NCBI GenBank assembly: GCA_040752595.1
Contig: JBFMGX010000006.1
Span: 1 to 64,000, forward strand
Direction: 5' to 3'
Length of the DNA: 64,000 nt
Source of the DNA: Candidatus Zixiibacteriota bacterium
GTDB lineage: Bacteria > Zixibacteria > MSB-5A5 > WJJR01
In this document: piece after piece, positions 49,499 to 59,331 of the stretch
Position numbering within the stretch: position 1 is the first letter of the stretch
Layout: every line of letters begins with the position of its first letter
Program-made: the position numbers and the translations under genes
The notes under the pieces: generated by a model
What the model saw: only the letters and a program-made list of their open reading frames with translations
The model's database searches: none
What the model was told of the DNA's origin: nothing

Positions 49499-52311
49499 CG
49501 TTCTTCTCCGGTGCATGCGACCAGCGGTTGCTCCTTGGGTACGTCATCCTTTGGTGGTGTAAGACTCTCCCGACCTTTGGCGCGGACTGTGGATTGGTCA
49601 ACAAGCTGCTCGCGGATCGCCCGGAGCCGTTCCCAGGCCGGTTGGTATTCGGCGTCGACCTTCAGGGCGGCTTCGTATCCCATCAGCGCCGAGGCCAGGA
49701 TGCCGCTGTGAAGATAGCAATCACCCAAGCGCGTCAGTGTGTCGGGGCGGTCCGGCTCATGCTCGATCGAGCATTCATAATGGTCGATGGCACGGGGGTA
49801 GTTCCGGCAGGTGAAGTAGAGGTCACCCAGCATGCCGTGGACATCGTAGTCTTCCGGAACCATCTCGCGGTAAGCATCCAGCGTGAAGATGGCATCCTCA
49901 CATTTCTGTTGTTGCGCCAGAGCCACGGCCAGGTTCCGATACACGAATGGCGCCGCCTCCCGGCCGTCGATCAGGCGGCGGTAGAGAGATTCGGCGCGCG
50001 CGAAGTCGCCCAGTTGAAAGTGGCAGTTGCCGAGGTTGTTCAATAGATCCGAATCACCATCCGCTCCTGCCAGACATGTCTCATAGATACTCACAGCCTC
50101 GTCCCATCGGCCTAACGCATAGAGGACATCGCCACGGAGCCGCGACAGATCCCCTGAGCCTGAGGTCTGCGTCGATTCCGGGATCACGCCGAGGAGTTCC
50201 CAGGCAGCTTCGGGACGGCCGGACTGAAGCTCCACGCGCGCCAGCCGCCACTGCAGTTCGACGTGTCCGGGATGGTGTCGCAGTCCCTCTTCCAAAACGA
50301 CGCGCGGTGCCTCTTTCCGATTCAACTCAGTCAACAGGTCAGCCAGCACGATGCGCATGTCCAGATTCTCACCATGGACAGACAACCCCCGCTCCAGCTC
50401 CTGACAGGCACGCTCCTTGTCGCCGGTGCGCGACAGTGCTTGGGCAAGTCGGAAATGGCTGTCGATGTAGTCGTCACGTTCGGCGACGCATTTCTCGAAC
50501 CACGCCATGGCCTCGTCGGGCTTCCCTTCCATTTCCGCGACCAGACCGAGGCCATAGTACGCGTTGTGACGGCTGTGCAGGTGCAGGATGATCACATGGT
50601 CGGTCTCGGCGTGCTCATTGTACCGCGCCTGCTCATCGAGATATTCCAGGAAATACCGGCGCGCCAGATCGCGGCGCCCGTCCAGTGAATGAATGTGCCC
50701 CAGACCAATCAGGGCGTCGAGATACCCCGGCTTGTGCTGCAAGGCCCGGTGGGCGCACGCCGCCGCCTGCTCATACTCCCCCTTGGTGAAGTGGGCCGTC
50801 AGCAGTTGATGCAGCGCCATCAGATGGATATGTCGCTGCTTGACATCGTCCGGAGACGTCAACGCGACGGCGCGGGACGCGTGTTCGATGACCCGGTCCA
50901 TTCTCCCCGGTGAGTCCTCGTTCGGATCTCCGCGCAACAACTGGGCGAGATTGAAATGCGCGAAGGCGTGATTGGGATTCTCCGCCAGTTGCTTTTCGAG
51001 CAGTTCACGGCTGCGGGCGACTTTCCGCGCCATCGCCTCCGGCGAAAGTCCATAGCCATAGTGGTAGAGCCGGGCGGATACGCGCAGTGTCGGCTCGGCG
51101 GTATGAAACCGCAATTGGTTATGGACGATGCCCTCGTAGTACGCCCCCAGATGCCGGCGGAACATCCGGATAGAGGGGAGGAATGAGGTGTACATCCCCT
51201 TCTCGCGGGAGTAATTGTAGACGGAGACGGAGACGACGTTGAAGTCGGTCTGACGGCTTACCTCCCTCAGGAGGGCAATATCGGCCGCTTCCACCTCTTC
51301 ATCCGCGTCGAGAATGAAGATCCACTCGCCGTCGGCATACCCCATCGAGATATTCCTCGCCTTGGAAAAGTCACCCTCCCAGGCGTGATGGTAGACTTGC
51401 GCGCCGAACGATTGGGCGATCTCCACTGTGCGGTCGGTGGAACCGGTGTCGACGACGACCATCTGGTCGGCGAGGCCCTGGACGCTCGCCAGGCACCGCG
51501 GCAGATGTTCCTCCTCATTCTTGACGATCATGCACAGGGAAATCTTCGGGGCGGTGTTCTCCGGCTGAGCCGGCACACCCAACTGTACCAATACCTGTGA
51601 TCGTGGGCAGGCCCGACGCGCATGCACCAATACCGCCTGCGCATCGGCGGAGCGGTTGAGCTTCACCAAGAGTCGCACCAGGTTGATCCAGGCCGGCTCG
51701 TATGACCTGTCGGCCTCGATCGCCTCTTCATAGGCCGCCAGCGCCTCGTTGAATCGTCCGGTATTCTCCAGTGATAGCGCCAGGTAGTTGAGGATCTCGT
51801 GACGTAGTCCCATGGTACTCCGGAAGATGACGACCTTGGGATCATCACTGTCGCCATCGCAGTGCGCCAGGAAGACACGCGCGTGGCGTTCACACAAGGC
51901 ATCAGATCCGAGCCGATGGCAGACGTAGGCCATGATATAATGGTAGTCCAGAGCCTCCGGCGTGTCGTTCGCGAGCGGCTCGATCAGACGACGGGCGTCG
52001 TCAAACCGCTCCAGTCCTACCAAGGCGACCCCGAGTGTGCGCACGGCCCGCCGGTGCTCGATCGTGTCCGGTTCCTCCCTGACGTCACCGACATGCCCAT
52101 CCAGCAGCGGGACGACTTCTGCCGGTTTACCTCTGTTCAAGAGACGCTCTGCCAGCTCCAAGCGCGCGGCCAGATTGTCGGGATCGGCTTTCAGTCTGGA
52201 ACGGAGCGCGCGAAGTGACGGCGTCTTGGGACCGGAACCGGCCGTGTGCATCACGGGGCGGCCGTCCCATTTTCGGACCAGTCGCGAGCGTCGTTGCGAT
52301 TTCTTTGCCAT
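49495..52311 (-). CDS. family 2 glycosyltransferase flanked by TPR arrays
   Basis: The 938-residue cytoplasmic protein has TPRs (about 40-240), a GT2 domain (about 256-470) with ISLCMIVKNEEEHLPRCLASV, VVVDTGSTDRT and FILDADEE, then a long C-terminal TPR superhelix to about 910. TPR-fused GT2 enzymes glycosylate proteins. Its place next to flagellin makes flagellin the likely acceptor (inference). Confidence 0.82.
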   Translation of the reverse strand: MAKKSQRRSRLVRKWDGRPVMHTAGSGPKTPSLRALRSRLKADPDNLAARLELAERLLNRGKPAEVVPLLDGHVGDVREEPDTIEHRRAVRTLGVALVGLERFDDARRLIEPLANDTPEALDYHYIMAYVCHRLGSDALCERHARVFLAHCDGDSDDPKVVIFRSTMGLRHEILNYLALSLENTGRFNEALAAYEEAIEADRSYEPAWINLVRLLVKLNRSADAQAVLVHARRACPRSQVLVQLGVPAQPENTAPKISLCMIVKNEEEHLPRCLASVQGLADQMVVVDTGSTDRTVEIAQSFGAQVYHHAWEGDFSKARNISMGYADGEWIFILDADEEVEAADIALLREVSRQTDFNVVSVSVYNYSREKGMYTSFLPSIRMFRRHLGAYYEGIVHNQLRFHTAEPTLRVSARLYHYGYGLSPEAMARKVARSRELLEKQLAENPNHAFAHFNLAQLLRGDPNEDSPGRMDRVIEHASRAVALTSPDDVKQRHIHLMALHQLLTAHFTKGEYEQAAACAHRALQHKPGYLDALIGLGHIHSLDGRRDLARRYFLEYLDEQARYNEHAETDHVIILHLHSRHNAYYGLGLVAEMEGKPDEAMAWFEKCVAERDDYIDSHFRLAQALSRTGDKERACQELERGLSVHGENLDMRIVLADLLTELNRKEAPRVVLEEGLRHHPGHVELQWRLARVELQSGRPEAAWELLGVIPESTQTSGSGDLSRLRGDVLYALGRWDEAVSIYETCLAGADGDSDLLNNLGNCHFQLGDFARAESLYRRLIDGREAAPFVYRNLAVALAQQQKCEDAIFTLDAYREMVPEDYDVHGMLGDLYFTCRNYPRAIDHYECSIEHEPDRPDTLTRLGDCYLHSGILASALMGYEAALKVDAEYQPAWERLRAIREQLVDQSTVRAKGRESLTPPKDDVPKEQPLVACTGEER

Positions 52312-52352
52312 GGTAGGAACCTGTTTGATATGTGGGGTGGCCCATCGTTCGA

Positions 52353-54083
52353 TCAGGACAAAGACACGCGATCCCCCGTGCGTTCCTTTGCGTCCGTCAG
52401 GACATCGCGCAGCACGGCATCGATCTCTTGTAAGCGATCATGCCAATTGTAGCGGTCGGAAACGTACCGGCGATATCCCGCCGCGATGCGGTCGGCATCA
52501 CCGGTATCGTAGCGCTGGATGATCCGAAGCGCCTCATCCGGTGTGTCGAAGATGCACTCACGGGGATAGATCTCGTCGGCCCCCTTCCAACTGTGGATCA
52601 GGGGCAGGCACCCGCTCAGCATTCCCTCGGCGATGGAATAGTGGAATGACTCGAACAGCGAAGTGGAGAGGACATAGTTCATGCCCGCATAGAACGCCGG
52701 CATGTCGGCCACCCAACCATGGAACTCGACCGGGACTCCCAGGCGCGGCAGCAGGTGGTCCATGTACACTTCAATCCGGGGATCTTGATGAGTTCCGGCC
52801 ACATCAAGACGAAAGCCGGGGTCCCACGAGTGCAGGGTCTTGAGCGTCTGTAATAGCAGTGATGGATTCTTCTTGTAGTTGATGTATCCGACCGAGGCAA
52901 CACGACGCGACCCGGGCGTTCTGGCACTTGGCGGCACGAAGGGAAAGCGCTCCGGGTCGATACCGTTGTGTATGATGGTACGCTGTGTCGGGATTGCCCA
53001 ACGACGGTCGAGAATCTCCCCGACGGAGTTGTTCACCAGGATCAGGCGATCGACATTGCGCCAGTTGACCTTTCCCGGGATGTCCGTGAACGCTTCATAG
53101 GAATGCAAACGACAGACAATCGGGCAGGTCTTGGGTTGGTGGCTGGCATCAACCACATGGGCGTCGCACCACTCGAACCACACGAGGTCGGCCCAGCGCA
53201 TCGCTTCCGCCAACTGCGGTGAGGAACGAGGCGCTTCCACACGGACATCGTTGCGTCTCCCCAGATGTTGTACGATCGGGCGCAGGAACGTGTCCGCAGC
53301 CGTCACGAACATGATCCGGCGCCCGCTGACCTGCGAGACAGGAAGCGGCTCGACATCATGCGCGGACAACGATACCGATTCGCCGGGCAAGACCCTGGCA
53401 CGCGCTGCCTCGAAGCGCTGCTGCCAGGACGTGAGGTCCGGGTGATCGCCAAGCGTGTCACGCAGTCGCGCGATCAAGGCGACGCCCGTGTCAATCTGGC
53501 CGGTATCCCAGTAGAACTTCAGGGCGTTGTCACGTCCCTTTTCATACTCGGGATTCAGTGACAGGCATCGATCGTAGGCCGCCGCCGCGGCGACAGGATT
53601 TCCTGCGGCCGCCTCCAGAACCGCGAGGTCATTGAGCGCCTCGTAGTTGTCGGGATTCAATCGCAGGCGACGTTCGCAGGCGGTGCGACCGAGGGGAGCG
53701 TCGCCGACGCGGCAGGCGGCGATCAACAGGTCGAGTTGCGCGTCGTCGGCCTCGGGGAAGAGGTCGGCGATGCGACGATACGCGTCCAGCGCGCCCCGGT
53801 CGTCCCCTGACTCAGACAAGATGGCGGCGAGTTGCCGGACACGCTCGGTGTCCGTTGGGATCAGATCGACCAACCGCCGCAGCAGCGGGAGCGCCTCCGA
53901 GTTTAGACCCGCTTCGAGGAATACACTGACCGCATCGTTGTGAACCGCGGCGTCGGCCGGGTTGCGCTGGCAGCGCACGCGGATATCGGCAATCTGCGCG
54001 CGCGATAGAGCGGGACGCTTGCTGACGGGGCTGGCGGTGGCCGTCATGGGCAAATCCAATTGTGCGACCGGGTGAGGCGACAT
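52353..54083 (-). CDS. TPR protein fused to a GT4-type glycosyltransferase
   Basis: The 576-residue protein has N-terminal TPRs (about 25-215) and a C-terminal glycosyltransferase group 1-type domain with GYINYKKNPSLLLQTLKTL, WVADMPAFYAGMNYVLSTSLFESFHYSIAEGMLSGC. The E-x7-E-like motif at SLFESFHYSIAEGM is typical of GT4 donors. A start at ATG 54047 is also possible. With the GT2 gene it forms a probable flagellin glycosylation unit. Confidence 0.78.
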   Translation of the reverse strand: MSPHPVAQLDLPMTATASPVSKRPALSRAQIADIRVRCQRNPADAAVHNDAVSVFLEAGLNSEALPLLRRLVDLIPTDTERVRQLAAILSESGDDRGALDAYRRIADLFPEADDAQLDLLIAACRVGDAPLGRTACERRLRLNPDNYEALNDLAVLEAAAGNPVAAAAAYDRCLSLNPEYEKGRDNALKFYWDTGQIDTGVALIARLRDTLGDHPDLTSWQQRFEAARARVLPGESVSLSAHDVEPLPVSQVSGRRIMFVTAADTFLRPIVQHLGRRNDVRVEAPRSSPQLAEAMRWADLVWFEWCDAHVVDASHQPKTCPIVCRLHSYEAFTDIPGKVNWRNVDRLILVNNSVGEILDRRWAIPTQRTIIHNGIDPERFPFVPPSARTPGSRRVASVGYINYKKNPSLLLQTLKTLHSWDPGFRLDVAGTHQDPRIEVYMDHLLPRLGVPVEFHGWVADMPAFYAGMNYVLSTSLFESFHYSIAEGMLSGCLPLIHSWKGADEIYPRECIFDTPDEALRIIQRYDTGDADRIAAGYRRYVSDRYNWHDRLQEIDAVLRDVLTDAKERTGDRVSLS

Positions 54084-54137
54084 CGACCGTGCGTCCGTAT
54101 CCCTGGACGCGCCGGCGCGCGAGGGTTCGAACTCGTG

Positions 54138-54632
54138 CTAAACGGTCACGGTTTCCCCTTCGGCGACACACACCTTGGCGCCGCGTTTCTGCAATTCATC
54201 CATGATATAGTGGCAGGTCGTGTAGGTGCTGTGCACCAGGACCAACTGCTTGCCGCGCTTCGTGTCGCGACTGATCAAAAGCGGGCCCTGCAGGTTGACC
54301 GACATGCGCGTCATGTCCTCGGGCACAGTGACAATGGCCCAGACCGCGAGATGCCGTACATCCGATACCTCGAGCTCGACGATTTCACGCGGATCGACCT
54401 CGATGCGGTAGTGGGGCACCAGCGCCCGCGGATTGATGACGATGAAGAGGAGCTTGGGATCATCCAGCGACTGGAGGTAGGCGAAGGGCTCACACTCCTC
54501 CGAGGTGATGAGCGCATAGTGGGTATAGGCCTCGAAGCCCAAAAGCCCGCGTGGGAACTCGACCACCGCGTCGGGAGACACCGTGATCTCCCCCAACCGC
54601 GGCGTCGTCAGAGTTGTCGTTTCAGCAGACAT
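54138..54632 (-). CDS. fliW: flagellar assembly factor FliW
   Basis: ATG 54632 has a GGGGGGA site; a longer frame to 54656 overlaps flgL. The 164-residue protein has VVEFPRGLLGFEAYTHYALI, FAYLQSLDDPKLLFIVINP and the final YTTCHYIMDELQKR. FliW binds flagellin and CsrA, releasing flagellin translation from CsrA repression as export proceeds. Confidence 0.93.
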   Translation of the reverse strand: MSAETTTLTTPRLGEITVSPDAVVEFPRGLLGFEAYTHYALITSEECEPFAYLQSLDDPKLLFIVINPRALVPHYRIEVDPREIVELEVSDVRHLAVWAIVTVPEDMTRMSVNLQGPLLISRDTKRGKQLVLVHSTYTTCHYIMDELQKRGAKVCVAEGETVTV

Positions 54633-54652
54633 AGGTCCCCCCGTGCACTCCG

Positions 54653-56593
54653 TCACTGCATGAAGTCCGCCAGCGACGGCATCAGGACGCGCGATACGGC
54701 GTTCAAGGCGGCCTGATAGACGCTCTGCTGGGTCGCCAAATCCGTTGTCACTTTGAGGATATCGGCATCCTCGACTTCGGACAATAGCTTCGTCACCAGC
54801 AGGTTGACATCATCGAGGCGGTCGCTGGTGGTATCGAGACGACGAATCTTGGCGCCGACATCCGCACGCGCCGACAGCATGTGATCCGATACCTTCTCCA
54901 GATTGCCGAGGAGCGTGCCGACAGCGGCGCGATCGTCGTTCTCAAGCGCCTGCACCAGCAACATCATGCTTCCCATTAGATCGGGGGAGCCGGCGATCCC
55001 CAACGCCGTGGCCGTCTGTCCGCCCCCGAAGTCGGAGACGATCAGGGAACGATCGGCGACGGTCGGCGTGATGCGGATCCCACGCCCGGAGGAATTGATC
55101 GCGGCCGTGACCGACACCCCGGAGAGATTCAGCCGTTGCACGATGTCGTTGACCGTAGCGGCCGTGGAGAGATCCACCACAACAGCGTCGGCGCCCTGCG
55201 CGATCCGGAGTTGTCCCAGATTGACGCCTTGCCCGAAATTCAACTCGCTGACCGGCGTTGTCAACGTGAGGCGGGGATCGAGCGCGTCGCCTTCCCGAGC
55301 GCGGGTCAACGTACCGAGGATCCCGAGGTCGGCTGCGGTGGTCTGACCGACGCCCCCTTCCGCGATGGTGACGACCCGGGCCGGATCGAGGTCTGTGCCG
55401 ACCAACTGTGCATTGACGAAGCCAACAATTCCAAGATCCGACGCCGTCGATTGCTCCGCCGAATCGGTCACCGTGAGACCCAACGGCGTCGCATTGGCAT
55501 CGGTGATCACAAGCCCGGTTTGACCGGCGTTGACGGCCATGGTGACGTTTGCCAGCGCGGGGTTCCCTTGGGAGACGGCCGCCGCGGCCATCTGCGTGTT
55601 GAACGCCGTGATGACATCGCCGATCGTCTGCACACCGGTGAGGTCAATGGCCACGTCGATGGATCCGTCCTCCGTCCCAATGTGGAAGATGCCGGGTACA
55701 AGATCGACCCCGGCGGTGCCGTGGAGGTTTGCCAGTTGCGTGGTGCTTCCCACGATTCCGTTGTCAGCCGCCGCGACACTCAGACCTCTGCCGGAGCTGC
55801 TGACAGAGACCGTCACCCCCGAGATTCCACCCGCGACGAGTTGCGTGTTGATTGCCGTGATCGCATCCCCGACCGTCGTCGCGGCTGAAAGGTCAACCGT
55901 CACAGCCGCACCCGAGTTCTCATCGGTAAACACGATCGTACCCGGCGTCAGATCGACACCCGCGCCCAGATGGAGGTCGGCCAACGGCACGGCTGCGGCG
56001 ACGCCGCGTTTCAAATCGAAACCCTCACCGAGGACTTGCTGCTGTGACAGGAAGAGTTCGGATCCAATCAGGTTGATCGCCATTTGCGATGCCGATTCGA
56101 TCTGGGCGTAGATCGTGCCATTGTCCCCTTGATACACGACGCCATTGCCGCTGGCCACCAACGCCTGCGAGCGGGTGCGAAATCCGGAGAACAAGTAACG
56201 ACCGTCCCTTTGCGAATTGGCCAGTTGGAGCAACTGATCGAGAATCGACTGTGCTTCCTGTGCCGCCGCCCGACGCGCCGTCGCGTCGTAGTCGTCGTTG
56301 GCCAGAGTGACCGCGAGTTCGCGGGCACGGACCAACAGGGTGCCGGCGGAGGACAGTGCCTGTTCTACTGTCGCCAATTGCGAGTTGCTGTAGGATACAT
56401 TGGACTTGAACTGCTGCAGGGCATCGCGCGTCGTGCGGAACGAGAGCGCACGCGTAACGCCGGAGGGATCATCCGAGGGCGTGGCGATGCGGCGCCCGGA
56501 GGACATTTGTGTCTGGAGTCGGAGGAGTCGTGTGGCCGCCGACGCCAGGTTTGACGTCGAGCGGGACACCATCATCTGTTCGGTGACGCGCAT
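54653..56593 (-). CDS. flgL: flagellar hook-associated protein 3 FlgL, enlarged
   Basis: The ATG at 56593 gives 646 residues; the frame to 56731 is the neighbour's shadow. The conserved ends are MRVTEQMMVSRSTSNLASAATRLLRLQTQMSSGRRI and LLSEVEDADILKVTTDLATQQSVYQAALNA. Between them are three Flagellin-IN-like beta units (about 211-275, 295-367, 453-513), so it is about twice the normal size. It joins hook and filament. Confidence 0.92.
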   Translation of the reverse strand: MRVTEQMMVSRSTSNLASAATRLLRLQTQMSSGRRIATPSDDPSGVTRALSFRTTRDALQQFKSNVSYSNSQLATVEQALSSAGTLLVRARELAVTLANDDYDATARRAAAQEAQSILDQLLQLANSQRDGRYLFSGFRTRSQALVASGNGVVYQGDNGTIYAQIESASQMAINLIGSELFLSQQQVLGEGFDLKRGVAAAVPLADLHLGAGVDLTPGTIVFTDENSGAAVTVDLSAATTVGDAITAINTQLVAGGISGVTVSVSSSGRGLSVAAADNGIVGSTTQLANLHGTAGVDLVPGIFHIGTEDGSIDVAIDLTGVQTIGDVITAFNTQMAAAAVSQGNPALANVTMAVNAGQTGLVITDANATPLGLTVTDSAEQSTASDLGIVGFVNAQLVGTDLDPARVVTIAEGGVGQTTAADLGILGTLTRAREGDALDPRLTLTTPVSELNFGQGVNLGQLRIAQGADAVVVDLSTAATVNDIVQRLNLSGVSVTAAINSSGRGIRITPTVADRSLIVSDFGGGQTATALGIAGSPDLMGSMMLLVQALENDDRAAVGTLLGNLEKVSDHMLSARADVGAKIRRLDTTSDRLDDVNLLVTKLLSEVEDADILKVTTDLATQQSVYQAALNAVSRVLMPSLADFMQ

Positions 56594-56609
56594 GGTTCTG
56601 TGAGTTCCT

Positions 56610-56795
56610 TCAACGCCTCTCGTCGTCGCGATAGCAGAAATCGGCGTCGACGCCCAGCGGGTCTTGACTGACAGTGTCCCGTTGACGCGGCGTGGTGCGG
56701 CCGGTTGTGACGTCATCCCGATGGCGCTCACGATCCGCGTCGGTCACCCGTCCAGGAGCGGGTGCCACAGGCACCTTGCGGCCGAAGAGGCTCAT
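56610..56795 (-). CDS. small protein of unknown function between csrA and flgL
   Basis: The 61-residue frame begins with ATG 56795, which overlaps the csrA stop as ATGA, and ends 16 bases before the flgL start. It starts [12 protein letters not shown] and is then charged, hydrophilic and probably disordered. The spacing argues that it is translated. No family is recognised. Confidence 0.5.
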   Translation of the reverse strand: MSLFGRKVPVAPAPGRVTDADRERHRDDVTTGRTTPRQRDTVSQDPLGVDADFCYRDDERR

Positions 56796-57145
56796 CGCGC
56801 GCCTCCCAGGCGCCGGGCGGGACGCGATCGTGGGGCCGTCAGACCGCCACGGGGGGTGCGTCCGGCTGCTTTGTACTCCACGCCACCGGGGTGATCAGAA
56901 TCCGGGAGGTTGCCTTTCACCTTGCCCTTGATCAACCGGGCCAGGTCGATGATGTCGCTCTTGATGGTCCGTGCCTTGCGGTTCTCTTCCTTGATTTTCA
57001 AGTACACTTCCTCGCGATGCACGACAACCTTCAGCGGCGCCTCCACACCGAGCCGGACCTGGCGTCCATAGACACCCAGCACCGTGACTTTGATGTCGTC
57101 ACCGATGGTGATGCTCTCGCCTTGTTTTCGCGTGAGAATGAGCAC
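56792..57145 (-). CDS. csrA: carbon storage regulator CsrA with C-terminal extension
   Basis: GTG 57145 with a GGGAGGGTGA site opens the standard CsrA sequence [37 protein letters not shown]...VHREEVY (1-50). The RNA-binding strand and R44-equivalent are present. Residues 60-117 are an extra basic, Pro/Gly/Arg-rich tail; most homologues are 60-80 residues. It represses translation by binding GGA motifs and is antagonised by FliW. Confidence 0.93.
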   Translation of the reverse strand: MLILTRKQGESITIGDDIKVTVLGVYGRQVRLGVEAPLKVVVHREEVYLKIKEENRKARTIKSDIIDLARLIKGKVKGNLPDSDHPGGVEYKAAGRTPRGGLTAPRSRPARRLGGAR

Positions 57146-57381
57146 TCACCCTCCCTGGCGCGAGACCATCGCACACACGCTCCGGCTCTCTGTACATCTA
57201 TCGACCAGCGCCGCGATTACTTCAATCAACATGCCACCAAGACCGGAGTCGTCGGGGCCGACTAGTCGTCTGCCGGAAAGGAACGCGGTGCGCCAGTGTG
57301 GGACGCGTCCCATTACCAGCGGACGACGCTAGGGGACGGCGAGATGGGGGATGGCGGGACCGGAACAGCGGTTGCGATGGA

Positions 57382-58773
57382 TCAGAGTCCGACGCCCATG
57401 TCGTTGATCAAGGTGTCGAGGGAGCGATCCACCGCTGAGACCACGCGCGCCGCGGCCGCATACGCGTGCTGCGACTTGATGAGGTCGGCCATTTCCTCAT
57501 CCAGCGAGACCCCCTGGACGGACTGGCGGGAGAATTCGATCTGTTCGAGAACGAGACTGGCGTTGTCCCTGGCGGTTGTGGCTTCGCGTGATCGGGTTCC
57601 CACGGTGCCGATGATCTGGGCATAGTAGTCGGCGAACGTGGACGTGTTGCCGTTGAGCGTGAGGGCGTCCTGCAGACCGGCGATCGCCAGGGCATTGGCG
57701 TTGTCTCCCACTTCGCCCGATTGTGACGCTGCGATCCGATTCAAATCCCCGGCAATCCCACCGGACAGCGCGATCCGTGCCGCGGTCGTGGCGGTGGGAT
57801 CAAAGAAGTTGTTCCCGGTCGATCCGTCGAGACCATACCCGGCGGCGTGGAGTGCGTTGACCCGGCCGACGATGGCTCCGGCCAGTTGGTCCAGCATGTT
57901 TTGATACTCCGGAATGGCTTGATCACGCGCGGCGATCACGCCGGCCAATTCACCGCCGGACACGGTGACCTCGATCGACGACCCGGCCCAGACGACCTGC
58001 GTGCGCGTGGAGGTCCCGGTGCCGACCGTCCTGGTCCCGAGCGCACGGCTGGAGTCCTGGCTGACAATTTCCATCGTGCCGAGGAAGACGCGCGTAATGC
58101 CGTTGCTCTGCTCGATGACGCGAACGTCGGCCTGGCGGCTCAATTCGTCGATCATCTGGTCGCGCCGATCACGCAGGTCATTGGCGGTCTGGCCTCCCAG
58201 CTCGGTCCGTTGGATCTCCCGGTTGAGCTGCGCCAGCCCAGCCGCGGCTTCATTGATCGCCGCGACGTGCGTTGCCACGCTGTCGTCGAGCGACTGTTGC
58301 AGGTCGGTCAGGCGATTCGACACCTGATGAAAGGCATTGACCAGTGTGCTGGCCTGTTCGCGGACGGAGGCACGCGCGGCGGAGGACTCCGGATTCTGCG
58401 ACAGTGTCTGCCAGGCGTTGAAGAAGCTGCTCAATGAGGCATTCAGTCCCTGATCGGAGGGCTCGCGCATGATGTTCTCGACTTCAGAGAGAGCGCTTTG
58501 CAACGTACTCCACCGGCCCAATTGATCGCTTCCCTGCCGGTATTGCCCGGTCAAGAATAGATCCCGCAGATGGCGTACGGAGGCGACGCGGACGCCGGTC
58601 CCGACGCGGCCGACCGTGGAGGCAAACGGGTCGGTGGCCACGAGGTTGACGCGCTGGCGGCTGTAGCCCGGCGTGTCGGCGTTGGCAATATTGTGGCCGG
58701 TGGTCGTCAGCGCGTACTGCTGCGACAACAGGGCCCGCTTGGCCAGTTCCAATCCCTGAAAGATGCCGGACAT
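57382..58773 (-). CDS. flgK: flagellar hook-associated protein 1 FlgK
   Basis: ATG 58773 has a GGAGG site. The 463-residue protein starts MSGIFQGLELAKRALLSQQYALTTTGHNIANADTPGYSRQRV and ends LEQIEFSRQSVQGVSLDEEMADLIKSQHAYAAAARVVSAVDRSLDTLINDMGV, the FlgK ends. A frame 33 codons longer overlaps flgN. It is the first hook-filament junction protein. Confidence 0.95.
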   Translation of the reverse strand: MSGIFQGLELAKRALLSQQYALTTTGHNIANADTPGYSRQRVNLVATDPFASTVGRVGTGVRVASVRHLRDLFLTGQYRQGSDQLGRWSTLQSALSEVENIMREPSDQGLNASLSSFFNAWQTLSQNPESSAARASVREQASTLVNAFHQVSNRLTDLQQSLDDSVATHVAAINEAAAGLAQLNREIQRTELGGQTANDLRDRRDQMIDELSRQADVRVIEQSNGITRVFLGTMEIVSQDSSRALGTRTVGTGTSTRTQVVWAGSSIEVTVSGGELAGVIAARDQAIPEYQNMLDQLAGAIVGRVNALHAAGYGLDGSTGNNFFDPTATTAARIALSGGIAGDLNRIAASQSGEVGDNANALAIAGLQDALTLNGNTSTFADYYAQIIGTVGTRSREATTARDNASLVLEQIEFSRQSVQGVSLDEEMADLIKSQHAYAAAARVVSAVDRSLDTLINDMGVGL

Positions 58774-58792
58774 GCTCAGTCCTCCACCGTCG

Positions 58793-59290
58793 TCACACCA
58801 TGCGGTCGACCGCCACGGGAACAGTTGCCGCCTTGCCTGAAACCGGTCCTCCCGCGTATTCCGGGGCGCCATGCGCGGCGGCCAACAGACGCATCGTCTC
58901 GCCGATCGTAGACAACGACCGCTGGATCAGCATGGCGTTCTGCTCTCTCGTCTTCGTCATCAACTCAATCGATCGTTTCATGGAACCGCGCAGGGTTTCC
59001 AGGCGGCGGCCATAGTCATTCGACAGGGATGCGATCAGACGCGATATGTCGAGCCGCTGACCGCGAAGGTTCGGATCCTGACCGAGCGTTTCCAGCAGAC
59101 GCCCACGTTCCATCCCCAAAGCACGGGAACGCGTGATCGCTTCCTCCTGGTCGCGCACGTTGGCGTCCAGGCCGGCGACATTTCCCTCCACCAGGTACCG
59201 CTGTTGTTGCCGCAGGAGCGTCAAGAGACGCTCGCACTGCTCGGCCTCCTCGGCCACCACGGAGATCAGTTGATCGATGAGGTCGTCCAC
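58793..59290 (-). CDS. flgN: flagellar export chaperone FlgN
   Basis: GTG 59290 has an AAGGA site. The 165-residue helical protein has DQLISVVAEEAEQCERLLTLLRQQQRYLVEGNVAGLDANVRDQEEAI and LIASLSNDYGRRLETLR, matching FlgN. It escorts FlgK and FlgL and lies directly before flgK (start 19 bases after its stop). Confidence 0.85.
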   Translation of the reverse strand: MDDLIDQLISVVAEEAEQCERLLTLLRQQQRYLVEGNVAGLDANVRDQEEAITRSRALGMERGRLLETLGQDPNLRGQRLDISRLIASLSNDYGRRLETLRGSMKRSIELMTKTREQNAMLIQRSLSTIGETMRLLAAAHGAPEYAGGPVSGKAATVPVAVDRMV

Positions 59291-59331
59291 GTTCGTTTGG
59301 TTCCTTCTCTCCGGTCCCGCCCGGAGAGACG

